Origin: Phialocephala subalpina
Taxonomy: Eukaryota > Ascomycota > Leotiomycetes > Helotiales > Mollisiaceae
DNA: 64,000 nt
Direction: 5' to 3'
NCBI GenBank assembly: GCA_900073065.1
Contig: FJOG01000050.1
Coordinates: 224,091 to 288,090, forward strand
Shown here: in pieces, positions 45,079-57,389 of the stretch
Numbering within the stretch: position 1 is the stretch's first letter
Layout of the letters: the number at the start of each line of letters is the position of its first letter
Translations under genes and position numbers: made by a program
Notes under the pieces: model-generated
The model's database searches: none
Told to the model about the DNA's origin: nothing
Seen by the model: the letters and a program-made list of their open reading frames with translations, nothing else

Positions 45079-45323
45079 AGCCATCGGATCAGGGTGCGCC
45101 TCTTCCTTCTACATTGGAGAAGCCGGTTTATGTTTGGGTGGATGCAGAGTGGGATGGAACAGATAATCATAAGACGCCTGCTTTTCGAGGAGTACAGCTG
45201 ACTTATAATGGGGTGGCGACGCCTCTACTTTGGACTAATCTTCATGGGTTGGCGGCTTGGACTGGGTTTCCGACTCAGGGTCATGGGAACTGGATGTTTT
45301 GGAGAGGAAGCTTTGCATGCTAG
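44992..45323 (+). pseudogene. Small secreted protein with WMFWRG motif, signal and mature parts out of frame
   Basis: The second duplicate starts at ATG 44992 and encodes a clear signal peptide (MQTSFSVHTLFAIFVLSITA then HAAPVLNNT). The mature part, PSDQGAPLPSTLEKPVYVWV ... FRGVQLTYNGVATPLL ... HGNWMFWRGSFAC, lies in another frame from about 45081 to the TAG at 45321-45323. No intron fits between them (only 18 bases separate the nearest GT and AG), so a one-base shift lies at or near the duplication edge. The mature part has homology to the fragment at 23346. Expected location is extracellular; function unknown, an effector-like protein is possible. Confidence 0.6.
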
Positions 45324-45626
45324 TTGATGAGTGACTGTGTCTTTGAGCGGCCCTTGTTCAATGAATGTGCTGCAGGGAGTATGGATTAGTGTGGAGGACA
45401 TTTGATAGATTAGGGATTCATAGCTTCGAAGCTTTCCATTCACAAATCCAATTACTCTCTGAGTGTTTGAGCTGAATCCGCGGGAGGAATATATAATCTC
45501 AACGTCGTGATCTCCTTCATCACCCTTCTTCATCCTTCTCAACAATATTTGAAAGTCCAAATCAATCCTGACTACCGAACACAAATTACGTACCCGATCG
45601 TCTTAAAACACAAATCCTCCTTCGAA

Positions 45627-46352
45627 ATGCAAACATCCATCAACATTAACCGTATCCTCACTTCCTTACTCCTCACAACCTCCATGGTTCTCGCTACTCC
45701 TTCACCGGTCAATAATACCACTACCAACGGCAACCTCACTATCCCTACACTCCAAAATCGGGATCAAATCGCAACCCTCACCTTCCCCGGAGTCCCACCC
45801 TTCCAAGCCTGCCTCCCCTTCCACGACAACAATCTCTGCACGGTAGCCTTCCTCGACAGCTCAGCCTGAAACGGCAATGCAAAGCTATGGGCCTACGATC
45901 ATACTTGCCAAGAGCTAGGTAGCGCAGCGTCCGTGTCGATCCAAATGCAAAAAAAAGACCACGTTGGGACGGCACTCCATCAGGCAATCCGAGAAAACCG
46001 CTCCGAAGTCGTCAAGGTCCTCCTTGAAGACCCTCGCGTCGATCCATCAATATTTTGCTGTGGAGACTGGGGCACTGGCAGGCCGTTCGACATAGCAATC
46101 AAGTCGGGGTCGAACCTAGAAATTATCCGCCTACTGATTGGGAATCCAAAATTTGATCTTGAGTCGGCGCTCCACGCGGCGGTCTTCAGGGGGAAACTGG
46201 CCGTAGTCAGCGAGCTGATGAGCTCGGGGCGGTTCCACCACGTCCTAGGCTCACCGGACTGGTTCGGCAAGACGGCTCTCCAAGTGACCGAGGAGAGGGG
46301 GCATACGGAGATCGCTAAGCTCCTCCAGAGCGCGGGCGCGGGATCACCCTGA
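45627..46352 (+). pseudogene. Small secreted protein start joined in frame, through a TGA, to ankyrin repeats
   Basis: ATG 45627 starts MQTSININRILTSLLLTTSM and ATPSPVNNTTTNG, a signal peptide and short propeptide-like segment, then FPGVPPFQACLPFHDNNLCT. A TGA at 45867-45869 interrupts it after LDSSA; the same frame continues NGNAKLWAYDHTCQELG, clearly the rest of the secreted domain. Near a run of A at 45949-45956 it turns into a cytoplasmic type of sequence: HVGTALHQAIRENRSEVVKV, then SALHAAVFRGKLAVVSELM and KTALQVTEERGHTEIAKLL, three ankyrin units, to the stop at 46350-46352. The GC content also rises after the junction. This looks like a decayed secreted gene fused by rearrangement to a segment of an ankyrin gene. 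Confidence 0.65.
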
Positions 46353-46589
46353 GACGCAAGCACGATTCTCGAGATTGGCCCGGCCCATGGTACGGCTCCG
46401 GGAGGCCGGGAGACGCGGTAGACGCAGCGGCTGTTGGCGAACATCGCCCATATTGTGCAGTCTGTAGGGTCCCTCCTCGAGCGGCATCGGCTTTGGGTTG
46501 AACGACCAGGCGTGGCGCGAGGAAAGATAGCCCCCTGGATTGTTTAGGTATAGAGTCGAGGTCGAGAACTTATGTCCCACGAGGTAAAT

Positions 46590-48261
46590 TTGATGCGCCC
46601 TTTATACGATATTGCGAGTGCCTAAAATTGAAACCTTAAAATGGGAGGAGAAGTAACTGATTTTAGCGCAAACAATTTTTGGGCCACTTATTTTAGTATT
46701 ATCTTCTTAAGGCTTTGCCTATATAACTAGTTTTTATTTACTTGGTTTCACCTGGTAATCTTTGCGTACGATTAATAACTCAAATATATATTTCCTATTA
46801 TTTATATAAGATATAATACAAAGAATAAAAAGAATATTACGTATATTCGTATTTAAATAATTATATCCAATGAATAAATATAATAATATAAATTTATATA
46901 AGTATTTTGGTAATTATTTTCTTGTAAAATAAACCCGAAATATATCCTTGATATTAAAGTTTTATTTCGTTTAATAAATTCTAATTTAATAAATTTATTA
47001 TTATATAATATAAATAAAAAATTAATTAGCGCTTTAAAGAAAATTATATTTGATATTTTTTTATATCCGAGGATTAATTTCGGCCTTTTTATATTACTTG
47101 AATATAATTATTTATTTATAAGAAATTAATATTAAAAAGATATTATAATATTGAATTTTTTTAAAATATATTTTATTAATTATATTTTATAAATTTATTT
47201 TATTTCTTAAAATATTTATTTAGTTTTAAAATATTATATAATAAATTATTTAATTAAACTCGTATATTATTAATAAAGAAAATTATTTTTATATATAATA
47301 ATATAATAAATTAATATATTTTCTATTATTAATAACTTTATATTACGTATAAAATTAGGTATTTTACTAACGTAGCCTTTAATTGGCTTATAATTATTAC
47401 TTAGGTTATATAGCCTTTATTATTTATATAAAGCTCGTGTAAATTTACGTATAATATAAGAGGTTTTACAAGGGTTATACGATTATTATTCTTAGGTTAT
47501 TATTTTGTATATAAGAGCCCTTTGAATTTCTAACAAAAAAATAAAAATTAGTTTAATATTAATTGGATTTATTATTACCTTCTTTTATTTTATACCTTAT
47601 ATTTTATATATATATTATAATATATTACTTTGATTAATTTCTTAAGTTTAAAGAAATAATTATAATTAATCGAAATTATTTTTATTTTATCTAAAAATAA
47701 AACTTTTTAAATATCGATTATTATAATTTATTAATAAGTATATTATTATTTATTTTATAAATCCAAAGGGTTTTCAAAGATAAAAAGGAAAATATCTAAA
47801 TTAATTATTATTAATTTAATTGAAATTAAAAATAATCCGGGATTATTTTCATTAATAATAATAAACTTGAAATGAAATTAATATAATTGGTTATTAATAT
47901 ATTTTATACCAAATAAAATAATTATTAAATCGAAATAAATAAAACCAAGAAATAATATTATTTATTTATTCCCTTTATATAATAATAAATAGAAAAGTTA
48001 TTAATAATATTATTCTTTTAACGTAAATAAAAAACCTTATATTCAAATTATTTGTATTTCTTTTTTATTTTAATAATAAATTCCAAATCCTAGATTTTCA
48101 ATTGGATTTTATATATAATAACGTAAAATATAAGAAATAAAATGAAATATAAATACAAAATAAACTTTTAATTTCAATTAATAAATAATAATAAATATAA
48201 ATCCAAAAAACAAATAAGTAATTATAAGTATTATAAAAATTTTTTTAAATCCAAAGGAATT
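46590..48261. other. AT-rich RIP-degraded DNA, left of the retrotransposon
   Basis: Composition switches abruptly near 46590 from GC-rich to extremely AT-rich, with TAA, TAG and ATA words throughout and no frame above 80 codons. It is probably decayed transposon sequence, but no domain can be read here. Confidence 0.75.
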
Positions 48262-48620
48262 TTATATTATGATTCACATGATCTAATGGATTATAAGCTT
48301 AGTAAAGCGAGTAAGCTCGCTTATAGTAAACCCTAGGATCATAAGGACACGGGACTAAGGGGTCACGTGGTAAAGTCCCAAGCGATGGAATCTTAGAATA
48401 ATCCGGGACTTTATTATTCTGGACTCTAATAAATAGGAAGGTTTTATATAAGCAGATAGGATTCCCTTAGATAAGAGCTTCGTATTTAACTCAAATATAA
48501 TATCTTAATATTATACTTAGTAATAAGGTTTAAATATTATTTTTTATTGGAATTACCTAATTCTTATCATATATAACTAACCTTATAGTTAGTTAGATAA
48601 GCTAACTATTATACTTTGAG
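48262..48620 (+). repeat. 5' LTR of the retrotransposon
   Basis: Matches 54293-54652 along its length. The differences are mostly C/T and G/A, for example GGGACTAAGGGGTCACGTGG here against AGACTAAGGGGTTATATAGT in the right copy. Ends placed by the limits of similarity; uncertain by a few bases. Confidence 0.85.
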
Positions 48621-51600
48621 TATTATCTCTTGTAATACTAGCTAAGTATTTCACCATGTCTACTATTAGATCTTTATCTACTAAGTCGACTCCTAAGTTT
48701 ATATTATTATTAGTCGAGATTAATATGATTTCCAAGATACTAAAAGTTCGTAAATTTGATTTATATAATAAAACACAAAACAAGTTACGCTTTTACCTTA
48801 TATAATACACGGTATATATCGAGTTTAATAAAGATAAATTTAGGGCTAAAACTAAGGAAATACTATGGGTAATTATTTTCCTTATAAGCGTTACCTTTAA
48901 CTAGGTTAAGATAACCCAGAAAAACTACTTTAATTATGGATTAAATACTAGTAAATGGGATGATTTTACTACGGAAATCTTCGGGACTTTCGACGGGTTT
49001 AAGAGTAAGATCTCTAAGGTATTTAGAAATATAAATAAAGAAAAATCAATTAAAAGAAAACTCTAGAGACTATATTAACATGGCGCTATTTTTGCTTACG
49101 TAGTTAAATTCTAATAATACGTGGGACGTATTAATTAGAATAACGAAGTATTAATAGCGTAATTTTATAAAAAACTTCGGGATATTATTAAGGACGAGTT
49201 CGCATATCATAATAAGCCCAAGGATTTATAAAAAATAATTAATATAGTAATTTAAATTAATAATTAATTATTCAAATGATTTTTGGAGAAGAAAAGATAA
49301 TACTCGATTAGGTATAATTATAAGAAACCAAGTAAGAAAAACTCTAGTTCTCGTAGTTATTAGCCGCAACTTATGGAGGTTAATATTACCTTTAAAGGAA
49401 AGAAAAAATAACTCTCTAAAAACGAGATAAATTAACGTTACGAAAAGAAACTATACTTTGAATGTGGCTTTCCGGGATATATAGTTAGCTCGTATAATAA
49501 GACCAAGCCATGGAATAAACGCCCCAAGAAATAAGTTAACGCGATTAAGCGTGGGGGTTATAATGGACCCCACTAAATATATATAATCACGAGGAGAATA
49601 TTATATAACGGCGAGGAATTAAACAAATAGCAAAGCAATTTATAAGCTATTTGGCCGGAATTAAAAGATAACCTAGGAATATTTTGATTAATCCCTAAAA
49701 AAAACCTTTAAAGGTTTTAGGAGGAATAAGTAATAAACCTCGCTTGGATACAAATAGGATTAAAATTCCCCAGGAATAACTAATAGCAAAAAATTAATAA
49801 TATAAACGAAGATATAAATAATTTAACGATAAAATTCGCTAAGATTAAGATTTTAGCTAATTGCTATTAAATTTTCAACGAGGACTCCGAATTAGAGGAT
49901 AAAAAGCCATTTAAGTACAATAATTAGGGATTATTAGGATCCCTTATAATATTTGATTTTTGGCCAGAATATTATTTACGGGTTAAATAGGAATAATATA
50001 TTTATTAACGAGAAGATAATATTATAGTTTATACCCGCGAATAATAAAACCTGGACGAAGGAGCTTAATATATTAAGCTTTAACCGGATATAAGAGGACC
50101 AAAATACGGCTAAATATATAAGGTCGTATATTAAAATCATTGATAAATTAGATAGAGATAACGCAATGGCATTGGTTGCTATATATAATAATTATTTATG
50201 CTAAGTGATATTTTCTTTATACCTAATCACGAACTAGTAATAAGACGATATTACGAAGTATTCGCGGAAAGCGCGAGTTAAAGGATATGGCAAAATACTA
50301 AGGATAATTCTATATACTACGAGGAAAACTTTAAACGAGTAATATAATTATTACTTAGTATAAAACGTATATTCTGGCTTATTTACGCTAATAGATTAGG
50401 CCGCCAGTAGGAAGATATACTTAGTAAAAAATAATATAAGGAGGTATATATTATTAGAGGAAATACCAGATAATTATTTTATATAATATAAATAAGTATA
50501 TATAAGATTAAAGTAATAATTAATTCGGGAGTAATAAGTAATTATATATTAAAGTAATTAGTACTAGATAATAAATAAGCCACGATAATCAAAACGCGAT
50601 TATACCCTATTATTATGGTTAATAAAAGTCTTTTGGGTTCTAAATAAGTTAACATGGAAATAATATTATAAGTTATAACCATGCGATAAGGATATACCAA
50701 GAGGATAAACTTTAATATAACTAATATTAGTTATTTACTTATACTTGGAATATTATAAATTAAATAATATAATCTAACGATTAATTAAATTAAAGAAATA
50801 TTTATATTTAATAAATATTAAACTTATAAGATTTTGTTTATTAAAATAAAAACAAATAACCAGAGAGAAATTTGCGCTATTTCCTTAGGAGAATTAGAAT
50901 ATTATACCCAGGATTTACTATTAAAGCAAATACTAATAAAATACTACGAGTTTTTAAACTTTTTTAAAAACAAAAAAAAATCAAGGTATTTCCTAAATAC
51001 GGGCAATAAGATCACGAGATACCCTTATAAGACAAAAAGGAATTATTATATTTACCTATTTACTAAATATTAGCAAAAAACTTAAAAACGCTTAAAGAAT
51101 ATATTAACGAGAATATAATAAAGAGATTTATACGATTATTGGCTTTACTAGCGGGTAGCCTAGTATTATTCATACTAAAAAAAATAAAAAAAATAATTAT
51201 ATATTAATTACCGAAAAATTAACAAGATTATTATTAAGGATTAATATTTATTATTACTAGTAGATAAACTACGCGATAAACTTTAAGGAGTTAAAATCTT
51301 TAGTAAGTTAAACTTATATAAGGCTTATAATTTAATTCGAATAAAGGAAAAAAAAGAATAAAAAATAGTATTTAAGACAAGGCATAAATATTACGAATAT
51401 CTAATTATACCCTTTGGCTTAATTAACGCGCTAGTTATATATATACGCATAATAAATACTATTTTACGATTATTCTTAGATATTATGGTTATTTATTACT
51501 TAGATAATATCTTGGTATATTTTAAGACGCTCGCAAGATATATTAATAATATTAAAATAATATTAATTATTCTAAGAAATATAAACTTAGTTTATAAACC

Positions 51601-54292
51601 TAAGAAATATAAATTCCACGTGGAAAAAACGAATTTCCTAGGCTATATAATCTTAGTTAAAGGCTTATCGATAAACCCTACGAAGGTATTAATAATACTT
51701 AGTTAATAGGCATTTAAGATAATTAAAGATATATAATCTTTTTTAGGATTTACGAATTTTTATTAATACTTCGTATAAAGATATTTTATAATAATAGCCC
51801 CTTTAACGGAATTAATAAAAAAGGACTAAATATTTGAGTAAATGGATAAGGCCTAGCGCGCCTTTAATTAGCTTAAGTAATATTTCATGGAAATATTATT
51901 CCTTTTTATATTTAATCCAAATAAATATATTATTATCGAAATAAACGCATTAGATTTTGCAATTAGCGTAATATTTAATTAGTTTGGCGAGTAAAGCAAA
52001 TAATAACCAATTGTATATTATTCTCGCAAAATATTACTAATAAAACTAAATTACGAGATTTATGATAAAGAGTTACTTGCGATTATAAAAGCGTTTTAAA
52101 TATAAAGAGTTTATTTGGAAAAATCGAAATATTAAATATAAATATATACTAATCATAAGAACTTAATATCTTTTATTATAATAAAAAATTTAATCGAAGA
52201 TAAATATATTAAGCCAAAACGCTAATTATATATAATTTCAAAATTTTATATATTAAAAAATTAGAAAACAATAAAATAAATACTTTTAACTAGAAATTAA
52301 AATATTAAAACGATATTAAATTACCTTTATATATAATACTTAGGGAAATTAAAAGCGGCTTAATATTTAACAAGGTAATAATTATTACCATTTCGAGGCT
52401 AATTAATATAATACTTATTAATAATTTCAAGGAAAATTACGATAAAGATTTAATCGCAAAAATAACTTTATAATACTTAATAAGGCTTTTTATAAGCGAG
52501 TTTAAAATATTATAATTCCAAGGGAAACTTTATATTCCCAAGAACCTCTAATTAAAGTTCATTAAGATATAATATAAACTTTTAGCTTACGAATACCAAG
52601 AGATTACGAAGACTATAAAATGAATCTCTAGGGACTTTTATATTCCAAGACTCAAGGGGAAAACTACTAAGGTTATTAATAAATGCGATATATATATTCG
52701 GAATAAGGCCACGAGGTATACTCCTTATAATAACATGCGATTACTAAATATACCTTTAGGCGCTTAGAAGTTTATTACTTGGGACTTTATAATAAAATTA
52801 TTACCCTTAAGAAAACTAATATTAAATATTAAATATAATATTATCCTTATAATCACGGATAAACTTACGAAATATATATATATAATCTTATACTCTGAGA
52901 TATATATGGCAGAAAACTTAGCCTATATATTCTTGCGAATTATAATAACTAATTATAGGGTACTAAACGAGATTATCTTAAATCGAAATAAGTTCTTTAC
53001 TTCGAAATTCTAAATTACCTTAATTATATTACTAGGAATCAAATAGAAACTCTTAATAACTTTCCACTCCTAGACAAATAGATAAATAAAACAATTAAAT
53101 TAAGTAATAGAAATATACCTTTATTATTACGTTAATTACTAGCAAAACAATTAGGCGGAACTCTTACTATTAGTATAATTCGCGTATAATAACGTAATAA
53201 CAAAAAATACAAAGGTCTTGCCTTTTTATACTAATTATAAGTATAAACCCAAAATATACTAAGTATTATACTCAGTAAAATTAAAGGCACAAAATACTAA
53301 GATTCAAATCAACTAATTAAAATCTTTGCGCGAAAAATTTATAAAAAATATATAATTTATAGCCGTTAAATTAATATTATATTATAATAAGCATTATAAT
53401 ATAAAATTTACGCTTAAAAAAAGGGATAAAGTTTATTTAATTCGCTAAAATATTAAGATAAAGCGATTAAACAATAAATTAAATCATAAGAAAATCAAAT
53501 TATATAAAATTAAGAAAATCAAAAGTCTAATTAATTATAAGCTTATTTTACTTAGCAATATAAATATATATTTGGTATTTTATATATCCCTCCTCAAATT
53601 AATATTACTAGGAATACCGCGGGCTCTAAAAGTTAATATTAAACCGATTAATTTAAACGCTAAATATAATATGAAAAAAATCTTAAACTATTAGTATATT
53701 AAAAACCAAATCAAGTATTTAATTAAATAGTAAGAATACCTATACTCGGAAAATATATAAAAACTCAAACGGAATTTCAATTGCCATGGGAAGCTTAAAA
53801 CATTTTACAGCCAAAACCCAGGTCTACCCAAAAAAGGAGGTCGACTATCTCGAGCTCGGAAACGTTTAACTCGAAGATAAATAACCAAGAAATAAAAAGA
53901 TCCGGCGCGGGATCTAAAGGAGGTTTAAGAGTAACTAATAGGGTTTTCTTAGATCGAGGATTATAAAAAAAACGATACACCGGTCTATGGACTATTACTT
54001 CCAGGTAACCCGCAAAATCACACGATCGTTTAGACTAAACGCACTTAAAGTAGCATAGCAACTCGGATTTATCAAGGAGGTATTAACGGGCGTGGTTCTT
54101 GCAATAAAAATACGTCTTGGCTAGGCGCTTTAACTTCTTGATGCGCAGGGCAAATACTAATCTTTTTTTTATTTTATATATATAATAGGCGATATAATAA
54201 GAAGTAATAAAAAGGGAAGAAAAATATATCTTAGGAAAAGATATTTCCTTACCTTGATCTAAGCGTCAGGATTACGCTAAGCTAAAAGGGGG

Positions 54293-54652
54293 ATAATATT
54301 ACGACTTATATAATCTAGTAGACTATAGGCTTAGTAAAGCGAATAAACTCGCCTATAGTAAACCCTAAGATTATGAGGATATAAGACTAAGGGGTTATAT
54401 AGTAGAGTCCCAAGCGATAAAATCCTAGAACGGTCCGGGACTTTACTATTCTAGACTCTAATAAGCAAGAAGATTTTATATAAGCAGATAAAATTCCCTT
54501 AGATAAGAGTTTTATACTTAACTCAAATATAATATCTTAATATTATACTTAGTAACAAGGTTTAAACGTTACTTTTCATTGGAATTACCTAGTCCTTATC
54601 ATGTATAACCAACTTTACAATTAGTTAAACGAGTTAACCGTTATATTTTAAC
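54293..54652 (+). repeat. 3' LTR of the retrotransposon
   Basis: Begins right after the polypurine tract ending about 54292 and matches the left LTR. Carries more A/T at several positions, consistent with separate RIP of the two copies. Confidence 0.85.
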
Positions 54653-55217
54653 CTTATTAAAATCCATTTAATTAATGAAATTACGTGGTTATTCTTTTGT
54701 ATTAATAATATGCCTTCCAAATATAATATGCCTTAATATTTATCTTTTACTAATAAATATTTCCGCTAATAATCTCGTCGTAAAAATAGATATACTATTA
54801 ACTTGGAAAGATATATATAGAAGTTTTCCTTTGATTGGTATTTATTTGAATATTATAGCTTAAGTTCAAGTATATTTCGTAACGTTAAAGAATTGAGTAG
54901 CTTTCATCACTATGGATTTGGAGAAAGGATTGCAAAGCGAATTGGTTGGAAAGCGTATTAGCGTAAAAGAGAAGGCAAAGCCAAGCTAGTTAGTGGGAAT
55001 GCTTATTTCCTTAGTTACTATTAGTAATCGAGTGCTTGGCAAAGATTGCAGTAAAGATTAATGAAGACGAGGTGATACCTCTTAAAATAGTACGGACTAA
55101 GACAATTATCAAGCCTTAATAATAAATGGAATCCTTAGCATCGTCCTCGCGGAAGACTTAGATGGAAAATACATAAGACGCCTTCTTCCCGAATATATTC
55201 GCCTTCCTCAAACAACT
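54653..55217. other. AT-rich flank of the retrotransposon
   Basis: Decayed AT-rich DNA becoming more balanced after about 54880. No domain recognised. Confidence 0.5.
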
Positions 55218-55475
55218 ATGTCCCCTACACGAAATCGCAAGGGGGAGAACTCTCGTAGAAGGAAGCGCACTCTACTTAAAAAGGCTTATGAATATGGACA
55301 GCTAAGCGGCGCTGATATACTATTCTTCATTTACCAGTCCGGGCGTTGGTTTACATATAGATCTACTAACCGACAGTCATTCCTTCCATCATGGGAACAG
55401 ATCGTAAGTATTGTGGCGAAATATATATACAATGCTAATAAGAAAAACAGCAAATGTTATATCCACTCCCGATAA
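55218..55475 (+). CDS. Small MADS-box-like (SRF-type) ORF, 85 aa
   Basis: ATG 55218 opens MSPTRNRKGENSRRRKRTLL, followed by KKAYEYGQLSGADILFFIYQ and SGRWFTYRST. The pattern R-R-K-R-x-L-L-K-K-A-Y-E ... L-x-x-A-D-I-x-x-x-I-Y ... G-R matches the MADS DNA-binding domain core, somewhat diverged. Only the MADS-like part is present; there is no activation region and the frame ends soon after in AT-rich DNA. Similar short MADS-like proteins occur in several copies in related fungi (my recollection, not checked). Nuclear DNA binding would be the family role. It may be a gene fragment that escaped RIP, or a real small gene. Confidence 0.55.
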   Translation: MSPTRNRKGENSRRRKRTLLKKAYEYGQLSGADILFFIYQSGRWFTYRSTNRQSFLPSWEQIVSIVAKYIYNANKKNSKCYIHSR

Positions 55476-56803
55476 ATCTGCTACTATAGGATTTCCAACG
55501 CCGAAAGTTCTAAAGTGCCCACTTTCCACAGACCCACATCTTCTGCAGCCCTATATTCTCTGCAGATCCAGGGTCGCCGAAGAAGCTGGCTTGCCGCAGA
55601 ATGAACGCTGCAGAGCCATTATCTCTCCGGCCTAGTTTCTATAGAGGCGTAGTTGGCGTTGATTGCTTCGAATACATTCAGTTTGGTCGTTACTTTGGGA
55701 GAGATTTCCAGACGGATTTGCTTGCCATGAACTGCGCAAAGCTCTGCCTTATACGCTAGGGAGAGTCTATTAACATCTACGATGATCCGAGACTGGGTAA
55801 ACTAAGTGTAACCCTACCTGGGATCTAATTAGCCAAGGATATATTGCTCCAAATCCTTATGCTCTTTGCTTAAACAGAGGAAATCTACAAAAAAATACAA
55901 ATTATCTGCGAAAATTAGCGAGGATCTCTCTGTGTTTTCGGCGACTAATATAAACCCTGTACTCATAGCCCTAAACAATAAAATGAAAGAGTTAACAATA
56001 AAGCGCTAGAAGGGGGGCCGGTTCTTAATGCTTACTAGCTAGGCGGTATACCACAAGGCGGAATTCTAACATCTCATTAATAGCATCACTTTACTCATCG
56101 ATAATATCGAGAAAATTTTCCCTGAACCTCAAGCTCGAATCACGCTTGCTCGACAAGAAGTAACAAAATTCGACAACAAAAAATGCGTTGAGTTAATTGA
56201 GAACGCAATTAAAGGCGTAAATAGCCTGCTTTAAACGGCTGCACAAGAAGTACTTACTGGGCATTAATACTTGAATGTTATAATTAGAAGTCAGGCATAA
56301 ACTAGTGATGCGTACAGTAATAATTGGAAGGGGGTGCGAATAGGGCGTCTCACAAATATGACGGTGTAGAGGTGGAAAAAAGCGGGAAGGGCTTGATTGG
56401 GAACAAATATAGTGGGAAGGACTTTTGGGACGATTAAGCAAATATGTTTGTTACAACAGTCAGGTCACTAAAGGATTATTCCTTGACGGTTAAGCTTATA
56501 GCACTAAGCTCCTTTATTCATGTCAGAATGGCTTGTATTTGCCTGATTTAATGTGTCTTTGGAGGACCTTGGATTCTTTTTTGAGCGCTGTTCAGGAGGT
56601 TCCCGATAATTGTTTACATATTTGTCTACAATGATAATTAATAACGTTCAACATTTGGGAATCTATCGTTTGCTTAACTTCTATGATTGGTGGGGAATTT
56701 TGAGGCTCAATTCTAGGTTCGGTAGACTTGCCCACAGCCTCTGGATCGCGCAACTTGGGCAGAAGCGCTTCTGTAAGAGTGCCTCATTCAACGATTCCCC
56801 AGG
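55476..56803. other. Decayed region with a possible NACHT-protein tail relic
   Basis: Stop-rich, AT-leaning DNA. At about 56075-56300 the plus strand reads LINSITLLIDNIEKIFPEPQ ... NAIKGVNSLL, stop, TAAQEVLTGH, which resembles the helical linker before the NTPase region in fungal incompatibility-type proteins. This is too degraded to name. Confidence 0.35.
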
Positions 56804-57073
56804 ATGGCACCGAACTTGGCAGAGTCGCAACATGCGGATATTCGTGACATGATCCTTAGTAAGTCGCTCACTGCTGCGCAGATGGCTGAAGTTGCTGGTT
56901 GCAGTTCTCGTTCTATCCGAACAATCCGCTCAAACCTCCGTTACTTTGGCACCACCAGAGCCCCTTCGAACGGTGTTTGGCTTGCGAGCTGGTGGCCGCA
57001 TTCAGCAGTCCTTCGGGTACCGCAGCCCATACCGAGGCATTACAAAGCCCGAAAGGACAAAGCAGCGCAATAG
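56804..57073 (+). mobile_element. Tc1/mariner transposase N-terminal relic, chimeric ORF
   Basis: ATG 56804 reads MAPNLAESQHADIRDMILSK, then SLTAAQMAEVAGCSSRSIRT and IRSNLRYFGTTRAPSNG: the complete N-terminal helix-turn-helix domain of a fungal Tc1/mariner transposase. After about residue 58 the sequence changes to unrelated WLASWWPHSAVL ... KARKDKAAQ, so the second DNA-binding part and the DDE domain are missing. Compare the shorter relic at 29777-30050. Confidence 0.75.
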
Positions 57074-57389
57074 TTATTGATGCAGTGTACCTGGTCTACA
57101 GTATAGGCATTTAGAGATGGGAATGAACGCCAAAGAGGCATTAGAGCAGATTGTGGCCCCGAAGGCATGTTTCTGCGTCGCTCGGAGGGGTGCTGGTTGT
57201 GGAGAAGCTGGATGGTGTCTGCGGCGAGGTTGAAGGCAGTTTCTGGACGAGATTGAATGCCGTTTGTGGAGAAGCTGGGTTCCGTCCCTGGATGAGATTG
57301 AATGCCCCTGGACGCATGCCGCACAACGGGTGGTGGAGGACGCAGAGATATACGTGGCGTTGAATGTTTCAAGTTTCTTGATCGTTGTC
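57074..57389. repeat. Short imperfect direct repeat
   Basis: The word GTTTGTGGAGAAGCTGG with a later GATGAGATTGAATGCC occurs twice, about 57193-57258 and 57259-57303, the second copy shorter by about 22 bases. This is noncoding DNA between the transposon relic and the zinc-finger gene's 3' end. Confidence 0.5.

Larger units (their letters stand above)
48262..54652 (+). mobile_element. RIP-degraded Ty3/gypsy chromodomain LTR retrotransposon
   Basis: Two long terminal repeats flank a 5.7-kb interior. Fragments in the expected order on the plus strand: a gag zinc-knuckle relic near 49440-49530 (YFECGFPGYIVSSYNK), an aspartic protease relic near 50500 (KVIINSGVISNYI), reverse transcriptase about 51200-51700 (YYLDNILVY ... 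YKFHVEKTNFLGYI, with the YLDD active site now YLDN), RNase H, integrase about 52650-53200 (TWDFI ... ILIITDKLTKY), and a chromodomain near 53660-53800 (KILNY, NQIKYLIK, EYLYSENI). A polypurine tract AAAAGGGGGA sits before the right LTR. Stop codons in every region rule out activity. Gene order with the integrase last and a chromodomain identifies a chromovirus-type Ty3/gypsy element. Confidence 0.9.

Noticed and set aside
46590..54652. Possible mitochondrial or foreign AT-rich insertion
   Set aside because: The order of gag knuckle, protease, reverse transcriptase, integrase and chromodomain between two LTRs explains the segment as a RIP-degraded nuclear retrotransposon.
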